This document shows, one piece after another, positions 58,004-64,000 of a stretch of 64,000 nucleotides of DNA (within the stretch, counting starts at the first letter, position 1; each line of letters opens with the position of its first letter). The notes under the pieces are model-generated. The model was given only the letters and a program-made list of their open reading frames with translations, was not told where the DNA came from and ran no database searches. This stretch comes from Gonapodya sp. JEL0774 (Eukaryota > Monoblepharomycota > Monoblepharidomycetes > Monoblepharidales > Gonapodyaceae): contig JADIIX010000001.1 in the NCBI GenBank assembly GCA_027604505.1, forward strand, positions 124,001 to 188,000. The letters are read 5' to 3'. The translations under genes were made by a program, and so were the position numbers.

Positions 58004-60001
58004 TCACCGACGAACTGACGGGTATCTCACCCTGATGGCTCTTTCGTCCCGGTCCCCTCCGCCATGGTCGGTGCGATTAATATTCTCCCACAACTCCTCT
58101 TCTTGTACCTGCATCCGCAACGCCCTTGACCATTTGTGCCTCCTTGGAGGAAAGGTCGCCTGCTCGACCACATCCACACCGTCCACATCGAGCAGCAAAA
58201 GCACGAAATTGGAGAGCGCCTTTTGATAAAGATCGTGAAGAGTGTTGGGGTCTATTGATGAAGGATCGATAAATGGTAGGGAAGGTGACGGAGTTGAGAT
58301 TGCAGAGAGGACGGGAGATAAACCTTGAGAAGGCATCAGAGAAGAGATCTCGAATCGCGAGTGGTCCAAGTGAAATGGAAGATCAAATTCCGTTTCCGCT
58401 GATACTGCGACGGGCCTCTGAGGGGCTGAAGACACGCTAACTTGGGAAATGGTGTCGGAGTGCGTGGGAACGGGTGCTGCTCGGGGTTTCTCTTTCCGCG
58501 ACCCGTCTTCAATATGGGCGTCCTGTCGCTGTTCTCGCGTTGCACCCAGTCCCCCCAGTACTTCCACGAGCTTTCGTGTATTGCCAGCACTTTTCTCACG
58601 ACGAAGCCTGTTGTGTCCTGAAATAACAGGTGGCGTTCGTGCAGGCGCATAATCAAGGGCTTCTTCTATTCTCCCTGCCAAACTGATCCTCTGTGTCGCC
58701 AGGTTCATAGAAGAGGCAAGAGAACGTGACTCGGCCATAAGTTCCCGGGAGGGATCGCCAAGCGCGCTCTTGAGTGGAATCGTGAAGGGCTGGTGCTGAG
58801 TAATTGTTGGAGGTGAAGGATGTGTTGGACGTGTGAGTGGTGGAGCCAAGAATGGTCGTGGAGCAACGAAGTTGGTGGGTGACTCTGTCACAGCACGAAC
58901 TGCAGAGGCTCGACTTGGAGTAGTGGATACTCCATTGTTATCCATCGTGTCCAAGAATCTGGCGTGACACACATCACGTTATAATCACATAAAGGGACCA
59001 AATCGCACACCGATCTATCCGTAGGGACAAACCTCACTAGTTGCTCGCGACCTCGGCGCCCGGACTCTGTGCTATGAGGCCATGAGAACGAAGCTCGTCG
59101 CATTGGAGAAATTTGATACCACAGCCTCCGTCTAGATGCAATCCGAGTGTTTGAGACCATGTGATATGTGATTCGAGCTTGAGTCTTAAGAAACTAATGC
59201 TCCTATTGGGACTCGCACACCTCACCTTTCGGCTTCCCAGTCCACTCCGGACGAAATTCCAGTCAAATTGTTTGATGTTCCGTAGCTCATGGCTGTCTTC
59301 TGTAGCTCCTGAACAAGATCTGACTCAGGGGCAGGAATGGGGTGCAGTTGTCCTGAAAGACGGAACTGTGTAGACGTGAGGGGCAGGAACCTGAGAATAT
59401 GACATGAAAATAAGAAAATTTTCGCGAAGTGACAACCTTTCAATCACCAGCAAGCTTCTGCAAATCGGGATCCTTGTGCAGGCATTGAAAGGAAACCGGT
59501 TCAGTCGGCCACTTGCAAAGGCGACCCTGCTGTAGCACACGAACCATGGAGAAGATCTTCCACGCTTCCACTTCTAGCGTCCGTAACAAAAATCAGAAGT
59601 CCTCCTAGTCGTTGAGCGTCATCAGCGGAAAGAGCACCTCTTGACTCAAGATCGTCGCTGTTGAGAAAGAATCCACGGAACAGAACTGTCCTGTTTGCAG
59701 GTCTGCCAAAGCTCTTGACCGTGGCAAGCTGCACGTATACTGATAGACATTGAATTATTGATAAACGTCATCATGATGACAGCCCAAATCAACCGTGAAG
59801 CGTTCACCAAAGATACCCACAGCTTGCCGGATCATCTCTGTTACAATGCAAAGTTTCCTCAAGTTCGTTCCTCCAGCCAGGAAGATGTTTGATTGTCTCT
59901 TCGTTGTGCTTCTGAACGGATAACTCAGGTCTCGCTTTGGTGGTGATTTGTGTGCCAGGCGGACCAAGGAGAGATGACTCAAGAGGTGTTGGCGTTATCA
60001 T
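58004..60001 (-). CDS. PNPOx-like (Alr4036-type) FMN-binding protein with long insertion
   Basis: Exons (minus): 59845-60001, 59545-59739, 59448-59472 (25 nt), 59226-59390, about 59038-59131, then about 58004-58964. Exon 1 has the W-R-N-E-L-E start; exon 2 carries YVQLATVKSFGRPANRTVLF-RGF; the 25-nt exon supplies SRFAEACW, running into FLPLTSTQFRLSGQLHP, the flavin-oxidase strand order. RRRLWYQISPMRRASFSWP matches the family helix. The last strand, NFVLLLLDVDGVDVV followed by RRHKWSR, is present after an insertion of about 250 Ser/Pro-rich residues. Family: FMN-binding split-barrel proteins related to pyridoxamine phosphate oxidase; activity in this subgroup is uncertain. The junction 59038/58964 is unresolved: the best donor gives the wrong phase, and the alternative GTCCGG after ACAGA would fit. 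Two adjacent genes are an alternative. Confidence 0.68.
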
Positions 60002-60161
60002 GATTTCCACGAATAGTGTGTGAATGTTCGATTATGTGAGTGTTTGATCGGGTGACAATCACGTGGGGACGAATGAGTCATGCTCCCCAACATTTTCTGG
60101 GTGTAATCTAATATGTACGTCTGGTACAAGTGCATCTATGTGACCGAAGTACTATGTATCG

Positions 60162-63100
60162 TTAGATAATCGACATGAAGATGTCCCTCATAATTTTGGG
60201 AATGTCCGACGTGTTCAAGGCCTGCATGTAGAGGTGAAAGAAGATGAAATGTCGCGAGACTCGAAAAGTGCCACCATTGATACACTCACTATGAAAGCCT
60301 TTCCAGCGGGCATCCGTTTTTGCAAGCTGAATACGGAAGTGGTATAGAGTCCTCATTGTGTTAAGATCTAATCTTGCAGCTATCTGAATGACTTACATTC
60401 TTGCTTCGTCTCCGAGGGTGCCAATAAAGAGGCACACGGCGTTGACTTTCTCGTTACTTGTCAAGATCTTACTCATGTCTTCAGGACGAATGCCGTACCG
60501 TCGCAAATTGGCATCGCTGAGCAAGACAACAATGTGATCGTCGGCATCCTCTGGCCAATCCAGAGCATGTGAGACTGTGTTCTCATCACGAAATAAGGAG
60601 AACCCACCTTTCGCGATGTCGCTGATTGCCTTCTGGGCTGCTTCGAGTGTGTTATCTCCTGAGAAGCAAAATTGAGAATGAGCCACCATCTGCTGGAGCA
60701 CTTTCAGACGGTCAATTTCGGTAGCAGGAGGTTTCTTGTCGGAAGTGAAGGGTATCGAGTCGGAGTCACCAGAGTGTCCAGAGATATCGTACTTATATTT
60801 TGCTTGAAGGGAATGCAGTGATTCCATCACCTGATTTTGGAGACGAGAATTGAACACAGCAAATCAGAGCCTGAGTTGTCGACAATGGTGTATGAAACAC
60901 TTTTCTGAATAACTACCATGAGAGCAGCTTCCAAAGTTCTGTTCAGACGACCATCCAAGCCATTGAAGCGATACATACTAGATACGAAAGGAACTTGATT
61001 ATGTACCCAAACAGAACGTTTCGAATGTGACACTCACCTTCCGGAGACATCGAAAACAAACTTAAGTCTCTTGGGCTTCTTCTGCTGCGCTCCATACTCG
61101 GGCTCAAGTTGTCCTCTGCGCTTGTACACTGCCCGGTCTCCTGTCAATCCATCAATAAGTTTGGAATCGTCCAGGTCACCATCCACTTGGTGCTTGAGCC
61201 AAACACGCTCCTTCTCCTTCGCTTGAACTCCTTCGAGAACAACACGCAGCTGCCGGATCTCGTGCTTCACATTATCGTAGAACTCCTTGTAAGTGCCAGC
61301 ATCGTATTCAGACATCTGAATCTCTTGTAGCCGCTTGCGAAGCCCTTCAGTGGCCATTTCCCGAGCTGCCCGTTTGACAGCTTCGGGAACCTTGCTCTTC
61401 TCTTCCTGTGCCGTAAACATCACGCTGGTAAAGAATGGATCACGAAGGGATCACCGTTTCACTACTTACGTCTGGCATCTGGAAGACATTGTGACCGAGG
61501 TCCAAACGGTATGGGCCACCCCGTCCACCAAGACCAGCTGTACTTGAACCACCAGTTCCCCCTTTCCATGTGTTTCCACCTACGTGGGGTTTCCCCTTCT
61601 TATCAACCTTGCCTTCTTTTGGTTCGGTGAGCTGAACGCGAGAACACAAGGAATTTGGTTCTGGAATCACCATATGCCAGCAACAATGGCAAGAAAGCAA
61701 CCCACATCCCGTGCCTTCCCTTCATATCGCATGAAAAGGCCTCGAGCTTTTCCTTTGCCCGCAGATTTTGTTCTGTTCACACTATCCAATCCAAGGGACT
61801 TGACCGGAACGCTGCGACAGCCCGAAACATCTTCCTCAGAATCGAGGATGGAGATGAAGAAAAGACATTCAGGCAGGCACTCACCCATGTTTGTTCAAAA
61901 TTTGGAGTAGAATCTCGTGGTATTCTTTTCTCATCACATCAAAATCGAATACGTTTCTCAAAACAAGATCCAGTGAGTCATCGGGGAATTGCTGTGAGAG
62001 AGCATCAAGAAGTTTGGCTTAGCGAACGCACAGATTAGCAGAGCAAACATGCGCTGTACTTGCCTGCAAGTGCCTGACTATGTTCATAAGTTCACGCAAA
62101 GAGTAGGGGTATGCCACCAGACCCTCGTCGAAGGCAACCCGCAAATCTCCAAAAGCCTCAACGAGTCGGCGCAGGACGGTTCTCGAAACACCGGGAGCCG
62201 CTTGCGATAACAGCGACAGCTCCGACTGCGGATCGGGATTGTCAACGGCGTGCCTAGGAGGTTAACATGTCGGTTCCCATTCGTTGCAAACAATCAACAG
62301 GGAGAAAAACCACATACGTGGACAGCACATCTCCGATCGCACCGTAGAAGTCGTTCCCGAGGAAAGGATAGCCCGGTCGATTCGCAAGGAGAATAAGTCG
62401 GAAGTCGGGATGCAGGATAATGTCACGTGCGTGTGTGCTGCCCGACACCTTCGCACTTGGAGGCCTTATTCGACGACCGTCGGTCAACGTCATTTCCCCA
62501 TTTTCAGCAAGTGACTTCAGAACCGCTGTGATATAGCTAATCGGATAAGCGGTCGTTAACAGCAGCAGTAGGAAACGTAACATTAACGGTTGACGACGTA
62601 CACTGGGGCTTTGTCGGCCTCATCAACAACCAGCACCCGCCCCATCTGAACCGCACGAACTAGGGGTGAATCCTTGTAGACAATGACCCCATTCTCTACT
62701 GTTGGTTGAACCATCAAAGATTGCACAGTCGTATCGCTGATGAGTGTTCGTTTTACGTTTGATCCAGATGAAGGCGATTTTCAATATTGAGTACGTGAGG
62801 AGGAATACGAAAGAGCAAGCTCACCGGTGAAGCTGAATGTACTCCCTTGGTCGGTTGATCAACTCCAAAAATCGGTCTGTTAGACGATTCTTACCAACGC
62901 CTTGATTTCCTATGAGGAGTAGGTGCTCGCCGAGGCCGAAGTCAAGGGCCATCTCTCTCATTACATATGTATGGAGTTCGTTGTCATAGAAGGTTGATGG
63001 CACGCGAGGAACAAGAGCGCTACCCTCTGGGTCCCGATCATTGACCCTGTAAACTGGGTGAGCAACGTCGCCAATGATTAGCGCTAGTTGACCATTGACG

Positions 63101-64000
63101 GTCTCAACTCGGGGAATGTTTATGTTCATCTTTAAGGGGAAATAGCACTTAGAAATGTTTTTACCGAACACAGGAAAAAATTAGTACCGACCTTCTCCCG
63201 TGGTACAGGGGCAATGTTAACCTCTTTTAGAAGCAGTTCCAAGGCATCACGAGCGAGCTGGGGCAAGAAAGGACTCAAGCATGTCCGGTGAATCGCTCGA
63301 TTCAAGTCCTCGTTGGGGTGTTCAGCGAGCCGTTTGCAAATGCGAATGATTTGCCTGGCAAATATTCAATTGGTTACAAACCAAACTTCAAATCTTCCAG
63401 GGGAATTTACCTTGTTGACATAGCTGCAGCCTTGCTGAGGATTCCGCTCTGGCCAGCTGTGTCTTCGTGAGACAAAGAGCGGAACTTTTCTGCAAAATCC
63501 ATGAGGACTTGCATTTGGGGTTCCGGACACTTCGTGACGGCTGACCTCAATCTGCGTAAAAAACACCATTCTACCATATGCCAAGTTGATCTGACCCACC
63601 TCTCACAATCTCTTCTTCCTCAGCTCTCGAGAGTGATCCAACCTCAACGAAGGTAAACATGTTGAGTACTTCCTCAGTCAACCAAGGCATCGCTTCGCTG
63701 ACGTTGCCAGATGCCGGCGGGTGGGCCGGGGTGGAACTCGTTGCAACGACGCGGAATGATGGGTGGATCGGGTAGATCCGGTTTACTTCAATTAAGTGAG
63801 ATGCAGTCATGCCGGTCAGGCGAATGTGGTCCTGGAAAGTACGGGCAGAGACAAGATGGGATCCATCTGGAAGAGGAATCTCCCTGGAACACAAACATGA
63901 CTCAATATACCGAAGCTACAATGTCGAAACGCTACGAACCTGTCCTGCACAAGCCTTTGAAGACTCGCCAATGTTCCAGACTCTAGCATATCAACTCCAT
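60162..64000 (-). CDS. VWA8: VWA8-like AAA ATPase with C-terminal VWA domain (5' end outside window)
   Basis: Resolved exons (minus): 63940-64000+, 63596-63883, 63411-63551, 63192-63354, 62825-63129, 62602-62736, 62318-62536, 62064-62253, 61885-61991, then an unresolved stretch, 61470-61631, 61038-61405, 60917-60977, 60397-60830, 60290-60326 and 60162-60221. The second AAA module has Walker A GNQGVGKN, then NRPREYIQLHR, Walker B VLVVDEADKAP, and HPDFRLILLANRPGYPFLGN (sensor region). The VWA part has GGNTWKGGTGG, KFVFDVSG-SMYRFNG (the MIDAS DxSxS), YDISGHSGDSDS and LLSDANLRRYGI. The family is a mitochondrial-matrix AAA ATPase; I saw no targeting signal because the N-terminus is missing. Only about 250 bp separates the AAA exons from the VWA linker, far less than in animal VWA8. 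The intron after 62064 starts GC (AG|GCAAGT). Confidence 0.9.

Noticed and set aside
1-64000. tRNA genes, rRNA genes, CRISPR arrays, riboswitches
   Set aside because: No cloverleaf with A/B boxes, rRNA-like segment or regular direct-repeat array was recognised by reading; a tRNAscan or Infernal run would settle tRNAs and small RNAs.

Overview
The window is nuclear DNA of a fungus with dense, intron-rich genes. It carries fungal-type NUF2, URB1/NPA1, ATG1, MED4, GCN5 and GPI-anchored aspartyl proteases. It also carries VWA8 and a JHDM1-type JmjC gene, and introns are very numerous (up to 19 exons per gene), which points to an early-diverging, chytrid-like fungus rather than a yeast. The lineage is inferred from gene content and gene structure only. 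Most introns are 45-110 nt, GT-AG, with pyrimidine-rich 3' ends. I rebuilt gene models by requiring splice sites, reading phase and protein-family alignment to agree; exon coordinates are in each entry.

Layout, left to right. 1-10.8 kb, plus strand: the 3' end of NUF2 (kinetochore), URB1 (ribosome biogenesis, 13 exons) and a WD40-repeat protein. 11.1-16.0 kb, minus: ATG1/ULK autophagy kinase, with a 922-nt intron inside its glycine loop. 17.0-19.9 kb, plus: a JmjC demethylase-type gene and a secreted Thr-rich protein. 20.6-27.8 kb, minus: an uncertain ORF, Mediator subunit MED4, and a very long cyclin-Y-like gene with an N-myristoylation start. 28.5-38.7 kb, minus: one 16-exon gene for a protein of about 3,040 residues with a disordered N-terminus, about 13 membrane segments and a C-terminal PelF-like family-4 glycosyltransferase. 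It looks like a single-chain polysaccharide synthase/exporter and is the most striking object here. 39.4-44.4 kb, minus: GCN5 acetyltransferase and a membrane-anchored GH26 glycoside hydrolase. 45.0-51.0 kb: two divergent GPI-anchored aspartyl proteases with the same seven-exon plan. 51.2-54.1 kb, minus: a 19-exon Baeyer-Villiger-type flavin monooxygenase with 12-nt and 9-nt microexons. 54.6-57.0 kb, minus: an unrecognised membrane protein built by internal duplication of exons (81/66/87 nt, twice). 57.16-57.74 kb: a MITE-like element with long terminal inverted repeats and TA flanks. 58.0-60.0 kb, minus: a PNPOx/Alr4036-like FMN protein with a long insertion. 60.2-64.0 kb, minus: VWA8, its 5' end beyond the window.

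A surface/cell-wall theme runs through 28-51 kb (polysaccharide synthase, GH26, GPI proteases), with housekeeping genes between. This is neighbourhood only, not proof of a cluster. No rRNA, tRNA, CRISPR array or complete autonomous transposon was seen.
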